Assembly: GCA_019056595.1 (NCBI GenBank)
Contig: CP036163.1
Span: 4,650,001 to 4,714,000, forward strand
Source: Pectobacterium atrosepticum
GTDB lineage: Bacteria > Pseudomonadota > Gammaproteobacteria > Enterobacterales > Enterobacteriaceae
DNA: 64,000 nucleotides
Direction: 5' to 3'
Shown here: one piece after another, positions 17,701-25,259 of the stretch
How the letters are laid out: each line of letters opens with the position of its first letter
Numbering within the stretch: the first letter of the stretch is position 1
Made by a program: the position numbers and the translations under genes
The notes under the pieces: generated by a model
Told to the model about the DNA's origin: nothing
The model's database searches: none
What the model saw: only the letters and a program-made list of their open reading frames with translations

Positions 17701-19506
17701 GGTCGCCCCTAGAGTGATGACATCGTTGATGCGCGACTCGTAGACCATTTCTTCGTCGAGTTCGCCCACGCGGCGTGAGCCAGCACGTTCTTCACCTTCG
17801 GGCAGAACGACGCTGAACATGCCGCGGTCGGGAATAGTGCCCCCGCTGGTGACCGCCAACTGCTGTGCGCCCGGACGTGCCGACAGTTGGCCGGTTTCCC
17901 TGTCCCAGACCAGCCGGGGCCGAAACCCAGAAAAATCGTCAGAGGGATAGCGACCTGCCAGCATATCCAGCGTGGCATCGAACGCTGTGCGAGGCAGTGT
18001 GCGATAGGGCGCGGCGCGGCACACGGTGGCATACCAGGCGTCGATATCAAGCGGCTCCATCGCGACGGCGGCGACCGTCTGCTGTGCAAGCACATCCAGT
18101 GGATTGCGAGGTGGGGCGATAGCTTCAATACGTCCGTTCAACATCGCATCGACGATAACAGCGGAGTCGATGACGTCGCGTCGTGAACGAGGATATACGA
18201 GCCCGGTAGAAATGCCGCCAACCTGATGCCCGGCACGCCCAACACGTTGCAGTGCGCTGGCGACAGACGGGGGGGCTGATACCTGAATCACCAGGTCGAC
18301 CAGGCCCATGTCAATGCCCAACTCCAGGCTTGAGGTAGCGACCACGCAGCGTAACTCACCGGATTTGAGGGCTTGCTCGATCTCAGCGCGATGCTCTTTG
18401 GACACCGATCCGTGGTGAGACCGGGCGATGGTAGCGGTAGCGGCAGCGGAACGCGCCTGGGTGCTGCCCGCTATCGATTCGTACTGTGTGGAAGGGAAAC
18501 TGTCCGCAGTGGATGCAGTCTGCCCGGCACCTGCCAGTCTTGCTGCATACGCCTCATTGAGGCGCGCGGTGAGCCGCTCTGCCACGCCGCGGGAATTGGC
18601 GAAAACGATAGTGGAGCGGCGTGAAAGCACCTGATCCAGAATACTGGCCTCCACGTGCGGCCAGACAGACCCAGGTCGGCCATTGCCAGCGTCTTCGCCG
18701 GGTTCAGATTCCGGGATGTTCGACATGTCTTCCACCGGTACTACGATGCGCTCGTCAAGGTGACGACTTGCTGGCGGAGCCACGATAGTGACAGGACGTT
18801 CGCCTCCCAGGAACTCAGCCACCCGTTCCACAGGGCGTACGGTGGCGGATAACCCGATGCGCTGCGCAGGCGTTTCAAGCAGCGCGTCCAGCCGTTCCAG
18901 GCTCAGTGCCAGATGCGATCCGCGTTTGGTACCCGCCACGGCATGGATCTCGTCGATAATGATGGTACTGACGTCGCGCAGCGCGTCTCTTGCCCGGGAG
19001 GTCAGCATCAGGAACAGTGACTCCGGCGTCGTGATGAGAATGTCGGGAGGCCTGCGTACGAGACGGGCTCGTTCGGCTGTCGTCGTGTCACCGGTACGCA
19101 GGCCTACCGTTAGCACCACTTCGGCATCGCCCCGTTGCTGACGCGCCTGCATGATCCCCTGAAGTGGCAAAGACAGATTGCGCTGGACATCCGCCCCCAG
19201 AGCCTTAACAGGCGAGATGTAGAGGATCCGTGTTTTCGTTGCAGGTCGCCGAGCATTTTCAGGAGCCGGGGTGAACGTCTCAGTCTGCTCAATGAATAGC
19301 CGATCGATGGCATGCATAAACGCGGCAAGCGTCTTGCCTGAGCCGGTGGGGGCGATGACCAGCGAGTGGTGCCCTCCACCGATTGCCGTCCACGCAGCAT
19401 CCTGTACTGCTGTGGGCGTACCGAACGTGGAGACAAACCAGTCTCGGGTGGCTGCTGTGAACTGTCCGCCCGACAGAAATTCGTTTGATTGGGAGTTTGT
19501 CGTCAC
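14710..19506 (-). CDS. lhr: Lhr, large helicase-related protein
   Basis: 1598 residues, the length class of Lhr. Superfamily 2 motifs appear in order: Walker A APTGSGKTLAAF (about residues 52-63), motif II IIIDEIHAV (a DEIH box), motif III LSATVRP, and motif VI ALQRVGRAGHQ. The long C-terminal half contains the winged-helix and Lhr-C domains typical of bacterial proteins. Lhr is a 3'-5' DNA translocase/helicase with RNA:DNA unwinding activity, linked to DNA repair. Seven bases separate it from the TfoX-like gene upstream, so the two are probably co-transcribed. GC content is high and uniform. Confidence 0.95.
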   Translation of the reverse strand: MTTNSQSNEFLSGGQFTAATRDWFVSTFGTPTAVQDAAWTAIGGGHHSLVIAPTGSGKTLAAFMHAIDRLFIEQTETFTPAPENARRPATKTRILYISPVKALGADVQRNLSLPLQGIMQARQQRGDAEVVLTVGLRTGDTTTAERARLVRRPPDILITTPESLFLMLTSRARDALRDVSTIIIDEIHAVAGTKRGSHLALSLERLDALLETPAQRIGLSATVRPVERVAEFLGGERPVTIVAPPASRHLDERIVVPVEDMSNIPESEPGEDAGNGRPGSVWPHVEASILDQVLSRRSTIVFANSRGVAERLTARLNEAYAARLAGAGQTASTADSFPSTQYESIAGSTQARSAAATATIARSHHGSVSKEHRAEIEQALKSGELRCVVATSSLELGIDMGLVDLVIQVSAPPSVASALQRVGRAGHQVGGISTGLVYPRSRRDVIDSAVIVDAMLNGRIEAIAPPRNPLDVLAQQTVAAVAMEPLDIDAWYATVCRAAPYRTLPRTAFDATLDMLAGRYPSDDFSGFRPRLVWDRETGQLSARPGAQQLAVTSGGTIPDRGMFSVVLPEGEERAGSRRVGELDEEMVYESRINDVITLGATSWRIQEITRDQVVVIPAPGRSARLPFWRGDGIGRPAELGAAIGAFLGQLEPDISGATNTPFSELDTRTRLEAIGLDGNAIGNMLALLSEQRAATGVLPTDRTLIIERCRDELGDCRLILHSPYGRRVHEPWALAIAQRIRERWKIDPAVVSSDDGIVARLPDTGRVPDAELFLFDPDKLRRTVAVAVGGSALFAARFRECAARALLLARRTPGRRSPLWQQRLRASQLLESARDYPEFPILIETARECLQDVYDLDALDELMRRLSTGSVRLVEVTTEVPSPFATDLLFGYVAQFMYETDVPMAERRASMLALDSTLLGELLGRVKLSELLDPLVMAQLDQELQRLATGYRAKGKEGVADLLREIGPLCTQDVAARLDSEGDEAATFLSSLESEKRVIRVMIGAREHWASIEDAGRLRDALGVPLPIGLPAAFLESTADPLRSLIARFARTRGPFTTGDAASAFGLGASVAEAVLRQIAEQGKLLSGRFGVRRGMKSPPLVSGDTGTLAQNEWVGDEVFRRLRVRSLQAARKATQPVPRHAYARLLLERQGLVADSSQSVVVKGWNLARGALEGQEGVLHVIEQLAGIPLPVSVWEQQILPVRVRDYAPDMLDALLSSGTVLWSGHGRLGNDDGLVAFHLQEFAPETLSMTAHTAGTLDMSPLQSAILELLSGGGAYFVRQLAAQVQITQSQEYSERHGSPDILIDNLHTALWDLVWAGCITNDTLTLLRALAQVAQQPRPRALSSRRRRGLRGLSSAAVSETLHPEFTALNATTLAGRWSMIRTDPLPDTVKAIAWTEGLLDRYAVVTRNVTVYENVPGGFSALQPVFRGMEDTGRVIRGRFVLGLGAAQFAERATVDRLRELAEETISVPTPVALSAVDPGNPFGTILPWPSHASLMRPARRTGAIVVIDGGHLVFYLPQGGRQLFTYIDPDDAAQTEAIAAALAALSTALSRDKRNRFTLELVNGVPVRMSKLTPALKAIGFSSAPKGLYWGN

Positions 19507-19513
19507 GAGATAA

Positions 19514-19864
19514 TCAGCCCTTAGCCGTTTTGAGAGCGGCGCTCCATGCCTGCTGTGCCCATACCGTCAGTGTTTCATTATCTTCAAGCACATCTACAGG
19601 TACTTCCCAGTACGATTTTAGCGCATGGTCGTTGCCATCGGCGACATAGCCCAACGCATGTGAGCCTGCCGCCACGTAGTCGGCCCGGCTTGCATCGTCC
19701 ACCTTGAAATACAGAGATCCCTTCCAGACCATCGCGAATACGAGCCCGTCACGATAGAGTGCGACAGCGCCAAACAGGGGCCGTGTTGTGATGGGAGCCC
19801 AACCTGAGAGCTCCCCGGCGTAGTGCGCGGCCAGTGCTTTGCCTTGTCCGGTGAGTTTGGTCAT
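19514..19864 (-). CDS. TfoX N-terminal-domain protein
   Basis: 116 residues made of one TfoX N-terminal-like domain: ITTRPLFGAVALYRDGLVFA followed by SLYFKVDDASRADY, the signature part. The C-terminal TfoX domain of Sxy regulators is missing, so it is not a full competence regulator. Single-domain members are common and of unknown function. It is immediately upstream of lhr in the same direction (7-base gap), which suggests an operon. Confidence 0.82.
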   Translation of the reverse strand: MTKLTGQGKALAAHYAGELSGWAPITTRPLFGAVALYRDGLVFAMVWKGSLYFKVDDASRADYVAAGSHALGYVADGNDHALKSYWEVPVDVLEDNETLTVWAQQAWSAALKTAKG

Positions 19865-19952
19865 TAGTTACTCCTGTTAAATTGAAAATGGCCTTCGACG
19901 ACACTTAGCAGGACCCGGCCACAGGGTGACGTATCCGGCTTGTCGGGCGGCT

Positions 19953-20690
19953 TTACACCGGAGGCTTTAAACGTTGAGGCACTGCTTTGAGCGCCAGTCG
20001 GTAGGACTGTTTGATCAGGTCTTCTACCAGTTCCCGGGTCACTCCTTTGCCACCTTCAACGGACACCCAGTGGTGCTTATCGAGATATCTCCCGGGCGTT
20101 ACGTTTTCATACTGCTCACACAGGGTACCAATCTGGCCCGGTTCTGCCTTAACCGTGATGATCGGTTCACCAGGATCATCGGTGACGATGAGAAAGACTT
20201 TGTTGACGACCTTGTAGACGTCAAGTTTTTCGACAAACGGGCGGCTATGAGTGACGCCAGGCAGTTCAGTCGCCAGACGACGCGCCAGAGGCTGCAACTG
20301 GCGTCTGGATACGCTTTTATGTGCTGGCTGTCCGACATTGCGTATGCGTTTTTGCGGCAGGCTCGCCTTGACCAGCAGGTAAGACTCCTTGATCTCCCGA
20401 TGCAACAACGCTTTCGTGATGGACTTGCCCGCAACGATTGACAGCCAGTGCCGTTTGCTCATGCGATGACCCGGTGAGATTTCCTCAAATTGCCCGCGCA
20501 GGATCGCAGCCCTAATGGGATCGGCCTTGACGATAATGGTGGCCTTTCCGTCCACCTCGCTGATCAGCATGAACACTTTGCCATGCAACTTGTAGGTCGC
20601 CCATCCGCTCCCCAGAGAGTGGTCAGCCGTGATGCCCGTAAGCGAACGTGCATAGTCATCGGCGACGTGAACCAGGTTCTGTGTATCCAT
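19953..20690 (-). CDS. Tandem double-domain YjbR/MmcQ family protein
   Basis: About 245 residues made of two copies of the roughly 115-residue YjbR/MmcQ (CyaY-like fold) domain. The first has KVFMLISEVDGKATIIVKAD, then ISPGHRMSKRHWLSI. The second has KVFLIVTDDPGEPIITVKAE, then VTPGRYLDKHHWVSV. E. coli YjbR is a single unit, so this is an internal duplication. The fold binds DNA in some studied members; the role here is unknown. Start at 20690 (MDTQNL) because AGGAG lies five to six bases upstream. Same strand as the TfoX-like gene and lhr. Confidence 0.82.
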   Translation of the reverse strand: MDTQNLVHVADDYARSLTGITADHSLGSGWATYKLHGKVFMLISEVDGKATIIVKADPIRAAILRGQFEEISPGHRMSKRHWLSIVAGKSITKALLHREIKESYLLVKASLPQKRIRNVGQPAHKSVSRRQLQPLARRLATELPGVTHSRPFVEKLDVYKVVNKVFLIVTDDPGEPIITVKAEPGQIGTLCEQYENVTPGRYLDKHHWVSVEGGKGVTRELVEDLIKQSYRLALKAVPQRLKPPV

Positions 20691-21004
20691 GGGAACTCCT
20701 GACAATATCTGCGCGACTCAGCGAACTCGGGAATGGATGTATGTACCAGATATTCTGGACCGCTTTTTCCGCTTCGGGGAAGCGGGTAATGAAGAATGGC
20801 CAGTTATGTATCATCCCGTCCCCGCTAGCCTGCGATACCGGTACAAGGCTGCTCTTTCGTGCCCATATATCCGTGGACAGAGACCGCAGTAACGTTCTCA
20901 GTAATTGCTATTATGGGCCATAAATGGCATGGTTTGTACAGTTTAATGGCTTTTTAATTGCAAATATCGGACATTTGGTGGGGCGATAGTGAAAGAGGTA
21001 GTCG

Positions 21005-21940
21005 ATGAGTGCGATGGTGCGACCTACAGTTGAACGGCTGACGTATAGCCCAGTCAGCCCCTATCCTTATGATCTTGAGGTGTTCCGTTTGTCGGACCTC
21101 AAGCTACGCTCGACGGTACAGGCCATGCGTAGGACGTACTGCTACGAGTTCTACATGTTGATCTGCGTGACCGAAGGGCAATGTACGCACTTTGTCGATT
21201 TCGAGCCGGTGGAATGCAGCGCGGGGACATTGCTCACGTTGCTACCCGGTCAGGCCCACAACTTCGGAAGCGAGGAGGGCTGGGATGGATGGATGGTGCT
21301 GCTGCGTCCAGAGTTTCTGCTGTCGGCAGGGGCTGAAATAGCCCCTGTTCTGGATCGCTTGCCTGGAAGCATTTGCCTTGATCCGGCGGAGCTTAGACGA
21401 GCCACGCAGGATATTCAGTACATCCACGACGATGCCAGTTTGGGGTTATCAAAGCGACCTGAAGAGCAATCTGGAATTGAGGCGGCGGATGTTTCGGCAA
21501 GTTGCCTGAGTGTTGAGGTGCATGCGTTGCTGCGTTACCGTTTCTACGCGCTTCTGACCTGGCTGGCTTTCCTGCACGGGCAGCGCCAGGAACCTGCATC
21601 TCAGCAGTCGGCCATGCTGCTACGATTCCGGCAGTTTCAGAAACTGGTAGACGAGCGTTTCTCGCAATGGAGCCAGGTCGGTGACTATGCAAGCTACCTT
21701 GGTTGTACTGAGAAGAGCCTGACGCGCGCAACACTGACAGTTCAGGGGATCAGCGCCAAAGCCTATCTCTCAAAAAGGATTGTGCTGGAGGCCAAACGGC
21801 TACTCACGCATACCGATTTGTCCATCGGTGCGCTGTCCGGGCGTCTAGGGTTCGGTGAGGTCGACAGATTCTGCAAGTTCTTCAAACGGGAAACCAATTT
21901 TACGCCGAAGGATTTCCGCAAACGAGAGGCTATCTCTTGA
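21005..21940 (+). CDS. AraC-family transcriptional regulator
   Basis: 311 residues. The first 170 resemble the AraC cupin-like sensor (VTEGQCTHFVDFEPVECSAG and a LLPGQAHNFG metal/ligand loop). The last 90 form the double helix-turn-helix, with YLSKRIVLEAKRLLTHTDLS, GFGEVDRFCKFFKRETNFTP and then KDFRKRE. It senses a small molecule and regulates nearby genes; the double YjbR gene is divergent from it and an NTF2-like gene lies downstream on the same strand. The ligand is unknown. Confidence 0.88.
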   Translation: MSAMVRPTVERLTYSPVSPYPYDLEVFRLSDLKLRSTVQAMRRTYCYEFYMLICVTEGQCTHFVDFEPVECSAGTLLTLLPGQAHNFGSEEGWDGWMVLLRPEFLLSAGAEIAPVLDRLPGSICLDPAELRRATQDIQYIHDDASLGLSKRPEEQSGIEAADVSASCLSVEVHALLRYRFYALLTWLAFLHGQRQEPASQQSAMLLRFRQFQKLVDERFSQWSQVGDYASYLGCTEKSLTRATLTVQGISAKAYLSKRIVLEAKRLLTHTDLSIGALSGRLGFGEVDRFCKFFKRETNFTPKDFRKREAIS

Positions 21941-22077
21941 CCTCATGAGGATCAGCCTACGTCACAGCAAAATATATGCGAAATGCTCGCTGGAACTTGA
22001 TGCGCGTTTCTATCCGGCTGTAAGCGAGGTTTGCTTTCCTTTGCCAATATTTTTTTCGAATACAAAAGGATAAATGT

Positions 22078-22536
22078 ATGTCAAATGCACTGCCTGTTTA
22101 CGAGCAAAACTACGGTAATGAAGAACGTAACCTCGCGGACCATCTTATCGGTCTGGAAATATCAGCACTGGATAAGTGGTTCAAGGGGGATACATCTGGT
22201 TATGAATCGCTCTGGTCAGAACGCAGCTTTACTTACTTTGATGCGGTAGTGACCGAAAGGGTCGATGACTATGAAACGATTAAAGAGTTTCTGAAATCCA
22301 TTGACGGCAAGCTGTTTGCTGACAGTTATGATTTCTGCCATCCACGGGTGCAGGCCGTAAACGATATGGCCGTGCTGACCTATCAGCTGTACGCGAAAAC
22401 CAACCGAATTGATATGGAATACAACGTCATCGAGGTTTTTCAGAAGGAAGACGACCACTGGCGTGTGATCCACTCTACTTGGTCATTTATTCGTCCAATG
22501 GATAAAAAATTTCCTAAAATTGATGCTGTTATCTGA
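22078..22536 (+). CDS. NTF2/SnoaL-like protein
   Basis: 152 residues with an NTF2-like alpha+beta barrel pattern. An N-terminal helix region (LADHLIGLEISALDKWFKGD) leads to a YFDAVVTERVDDYE strand pair, and the C-terminal strands end HWRVIHSTWSFIRPM. Members act as small-molecule binding or isomerase/dehydratase-type enzymes, or as association domains. No catalytic residues can be assigned. It is 137 bases downstream of the AraC regulator, a likely controller. This is the last gene before the accessory region. Confidence 0.7.
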   Translation: MSNALPVYEQNYGNEERNLADHLIGLEISALDKWFKGDTSGYESLWSERSFTYFDAVVTERVDDYETIKEFLKSIDGKLFADSYDFCHPRVQAVNDMAVLTYQLYAKTNRIDMEYNVIEVFQKEDDHWRVIHSTWSFIRPMDKKFPKIDAVI

Positions 22537-22844
22537 CTAGGTGGTTCGCTCAGAGTAGGGGCGAGCGACAAAGAGGCAAGGTTCCGGCCCAGAATATTTA
22601 TAAACCGATGGTAGTGTCTATGCAGGTAAGGTATAGACCGTGAGAATCAGAAACTTTGAATGGTTTTGCGGATGATTTTAAGTTGCGGATTTTTGAGTCG
22701 TTAAGGGGCATTTGGGGGTCACTCCGTCATCGAACCAACTTGACCCCAAATCTGACCACCAAATTCTCCCGATGCGGAGTGAAAATGGAATGCGTATCGG
22801 GAACGCTGTGAACATGAATTTATTGAACAAAGTGCTAAAAAGCA

Positions 22845-22925
22845 AAAATCCCGCTTAAGTTTCCTTAAGCAGGATTTCTAAATTTGGCTCCTCTGACTGG
22901 GATCGCCTTTGCCAGTAACTGGCTA
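22845..22925 (-). ncRNA. Candidate small RNA, copy B of a repeated pair
   Basis: Diverged copy of 9064-9146. On the minus strand: -35 TTGACA (22955-22960), a 17-base spacer, weak -10 TAGCTT (22932-22937), and a terminator hairpin with GAAA loop and T run ending near 22845. In the stem, one C of copy A is replaced by T (a G-T wobble) and a mismatch in copy A is repaired, so pairing is kept. It sits at the boundary between backbone and the defence island. Confidence 0.35.
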
Positions 22926-23214
22926 ATATTAAAGCTAAACCTGAATTCCCTTTCTGTCAAGACCACCAGAATGACCACCAATGAATATAGGTTACATTAA
23001 GCTCGATACGCTTCCCGTTTTGCATGAAGTAATCGCTAATATGTAGTTACCATCAGTTGGAGGAGAGGATCTAAAGACCTTTCCTCCTAAGAAGTCTGAG
23101 AAGGCCATCAATAAACGAGCGTTAGCGGCTTGAGCCCGGAACAATGCGCATGGCTTATCCGCATAGACTCGTACTGAGGTGACCTTGAAGTTGTCCAAAA
23201 TGCCCGACCTGTAG

Positions 23215-23421
23215 AAGCACATTTTTATTGATATCCAGTGGAATGCCGATGGGTTTCTCAACGAAACCCTATTGCAGGCGAAAGAGGATCTTGCCTTGAA
23301 CGATCTGCTCGTTGGCACGCTGCATGCCTCTCCATTTGTGGTAGTGCAAACGCACAAACATAACCGTCTGGAAGAGGGACCCTTAACCCCCAACTGTAAG
23401 CACGGCCGCCATACGAAATGA
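23215..23421 (+). pseudogene. Start-less coding fragment in the 1.2-kb gap before the defence island
   Basis: In the gap 22537-23780, a frame of 68 codons reads like protein (FLNETLLQAKEDLALNDLLV, then GTLHASPFVVVQTHKHNRL) but has a stop just upstream and no start codon near its beginning, so it is a truncated gene. I do not recognise the family. Another short frame at 22981 (MNIGYIKLDTLPVLHEVIAN) ends after 22 codons. The rest of the gap is copy B of the small-RNA-like repeat and nothing I can name. Confidence 0.35.
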
Positions 23422-23780
23422 GAGCAGCAGGCAGAAGCAGAAATACGCGAGAACCCGCCACGCTCCTTGCGAATTACCTAAAGGAGTTACGAGCAGCCCT
23501 TAAGGGAATGGTTTGCATCGGTGCAACTGGTTGCTGTCAAGTGTCTGTGGTGTATCCGGAGTGATGGCACTGCGCGGAATTGGTTCTAATAGCTGCGCTG
23601 ACGGACATGAAATTTTTTTGTGGTTGTGTGTCATCTCTGAACCCCTACTGCGATGAGAATGCCGCTCACCGTGCGCTTCTCAACGAGGGCAGTAAATTTC
23701 CGGCCGCCAGCGCGCTACCTTAGCGCTGGCGGTAACAGGAAAATGAGTGCCTAATTGCTGAACTTTTTGCTCTCACTGGG

Positions 23781-24101
23781 TCAAATATGTTTTTTGAAAT
23801 TTTCCTGAGTTGGATGACATACGCTGCCTTTTATCGCCTCCAGCACACGATGATAGCGGGCTCGCTCAGCTTCGATTAGCTCCCGATCACTTTCCTTTTC
23901 ACCCGCAGATAGTGCTTCATAGGGCGTTGAAATCTGTTCCTTCCAGCGTGTTACAAGCGCTGAGGGAATGGTCAAAGAGCCATCGTCGTTCATCGTGCAC
24001 TGGCTGTGCAGATAACTTTGCCACTTTGCCCAGCGCTCATGTTCTATGCTTGCTAGGATCTCAATCACAGCAGGTGAAATTTCAAAATTAGTTTCAGACA
24101 T
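23781..24101 (-). CDS. RyR-like domain protein
   Basis: 106 residues. The pattern IEHERWAKWQSYLHS, then TPYEALSAGEKESDREL and RYHRVL, matches the compact RyR-like helical domain found in prokaryotic proteins and named from ryanodine receptors. It is seen in nucleotide-signal and defence contexts, where it is thought to bind a ligand. Start at 24101 is supported by GAGGA a few bases upstream. It is divergent from the TIR/caspase operon with 238 bases between, so it may be a sensor, regulator or accessory of that system, or simply a phage-type gene. Confidence 0.6.
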   Translation of the reverse strand: MSETNFEISPAVIEILASIEHERWAKWQSYLHSQCTMNDDGSLTIPSALVTRWKEQISTPYEALSAGEKESDRELIEAERARYHRVLEAIKGSVCHPTQENFKKHI

Positions 24102-24291
24102 TGGATCCTCATGTTTTTCAACGGGCACATACCCTCTCTTAATCAGAAAATTTAGCATAGCCTATCAGTGCATGCCGTCTGTGGTTGTATCCATTCATAT
24201 TGTGCTGATAAGCAGGAATAAATTTAGCTGCATTCCCATAAACCACACTCGTAATTACTAGAAAAAACGCCTTTTTATCAGACCTTTCCTA

Positions 24292-24340
24292 TGTTACATT
24301 TTGAAATCATTTAAAAAAATTCAAATTTTGGAATGTAACA
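24292..24340 (+). promoter_or_regulatory. Inverted repeat overlapping the start of the TIR gene
   Basis: TGTTACATT (24292-24300) and its exact complement AATGTAACA (24332-24340) flank a 31-base AT-rich loop. The right arm ends on the A of the ATG at 24340, and the only Shine-Dalgarno-like bases (GGA) lie at the edge of that arm. It could be a protein operator that blocks transcription, or an mRNA hairpin that hides the start. Confidence 0.5.
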
Positions 24341-24837
24341 TGAGCGTTTTCATCAGTTATCGCCATTCCGATTTTGCACTGGCGATCAGTATTAATAAGA
24401 GACTCAGGGACGTTAATATCGAGACCTATCTTGATAAGCTGGATGCAGAGTCTCAGACCACAGACGACATCACGTCAGTCATTACCCGTAATATTGCCAG
24501 AAGCACACATCTTATCGCGGTTGTGTCATCGCAGACCGCTCAATCTTGGTGGGTTCCTTTCGAAATAGGAGAGGCGACGATACTGGGACGCAGAATTTCT
24601 TCTTATCAGAACGGTTTCCTGAGTCTGCCTGAATATCTCTCCAAATGGCCACAGATGAAAAGTGCGGAACATCTTGAGCTTTTTATCAGTGCATATCAGC
24701 GTGATCTTTTTGAACACGTAACTGAAGGAATGGAAGCTTACAGTACATCAGCTGCAGGACGATCGCTTGATAGCGACCGTTCTGCAGCTGATGAGTTCCA
24801 CCGTAATCTCACTAAAAACATTTTGCACAGCCGATAA
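24340..24837 (+). CDS. TIR-domain protein, first gene of a TIR/caspase/subtilase operon
   Basis: 165 residues. MSVFISYRHSDFALAISINK is a typical TIR beta-A/alpha-A start, and WWVPFEIGEA holds a Glu (residue 75) at the place of the catalytic Glu of NAD-cleaving TIR enzymes, so NADase or cyclic-ADP-ribose synthase activity is likely. The remaining 60 residues are helical and unassigned. It is followed after 35 bases by a ThsB-like protein and then by two proteases. In known systems TIR proteins sense phage and make a nucleotide signal; which of the two TIR proteins does so here is unknown. Confidence 0.8.
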   Translation: MSVFISYRHSDFALAISINKRLRDVNIETYLDKLDAESQTTDDITSVITRNIARSTHLIAVVSSQTAQSWWVPFEIGEATILGRRISSYQNGFLSLPEYLSKWPQMKSAEHLELFISAYQRDLFEHVTEGMEAYSTSAAGRSLDSDRSAADEFHRNLTKNILHSR

Positions 24838-24872
24838 CCGGGTGCGTCTTAAGCGTGTTCGAGGAGAAAATA

Positions 24873-25259
24873 ATGAAAAAACGCGTTTTTATCAGCTTTG
24901 ATTATGATCATGATGCCTCACTGAAGGTGCTGCTGGTTGGTCAGTCAAAAAATGAAGACAGTCCATTTGAATTGGCTGACTGGTCTATTAAGGAGCACAT
25001 TGATCAGAACTGGAAAGATAAAGCCAGAAGCCGGATCCGTGCAGTGGATGTTGTGTGCATCATCTGTGGTCTGCATACCAATACGGCCACTGGCGTTAGT
25101 GCTGAGCTGAAAATTGCTATTGAAGAGAAAAAACCGTATTTCCTACTGTGGGGCTACACGGATAAGACCTGCGTTAAGCCAACAGCAGCACTAACCACCG
25201 ACAAAATATACAACTGGACCTGGCCAAATCTTAAAGCGCTCATTAAAGGAGATCGTTGA
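24873..25259 (+). CDS. ThsB-like TIR-domain protein (MTH538/DUF1863 type)
   Basis: 128 residues. MKKRVFISFDYDHDASLKVL is the start of the MTH538-type TIR-like domain found in Thoeris ThsB. ARSRIRAVDVVCIICGLHT and GVSAELKIA (Glu78 at the catalytic-Glu position) complete the core, and the end carries the family-like YNWTWPNLKAL. Thoeris ThsB proteins detect phage and produce cyclic ADP-ribose isomers. Its stop overlaps the caspase start (TGATG), so the two are translationally coupled, arguing that signal maker and protease act together. ATG at 24873 follows GAGGAG. Confidence 0.82.
   Translation: MKKRVFISFDYDHDASLKVLLVGQSKNEDSPFELADWSIKEHIDQNWKDKARSRIRAVDVVCIICGLHTNTATGVSAELKIAIEEKKPYFLLWGYTDKTCVKPTAALTTDKIYNWTWPNLKALIKGDR

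Noticed and set aside
22842-22982. tRNA-related attachment site, because copy B of the repeat ends in ACCACCA
   Set aside because: No acceptor stem, T-loop or anticodon stem can be formed; the terminal CCA is chance.
23258-23461. Frames on the minus strand at 22992-23461
   Set aside because: The plus-strand fragment at 23215-23421 reads more like protein; the minus-strand frames lack motifs and overlap it.
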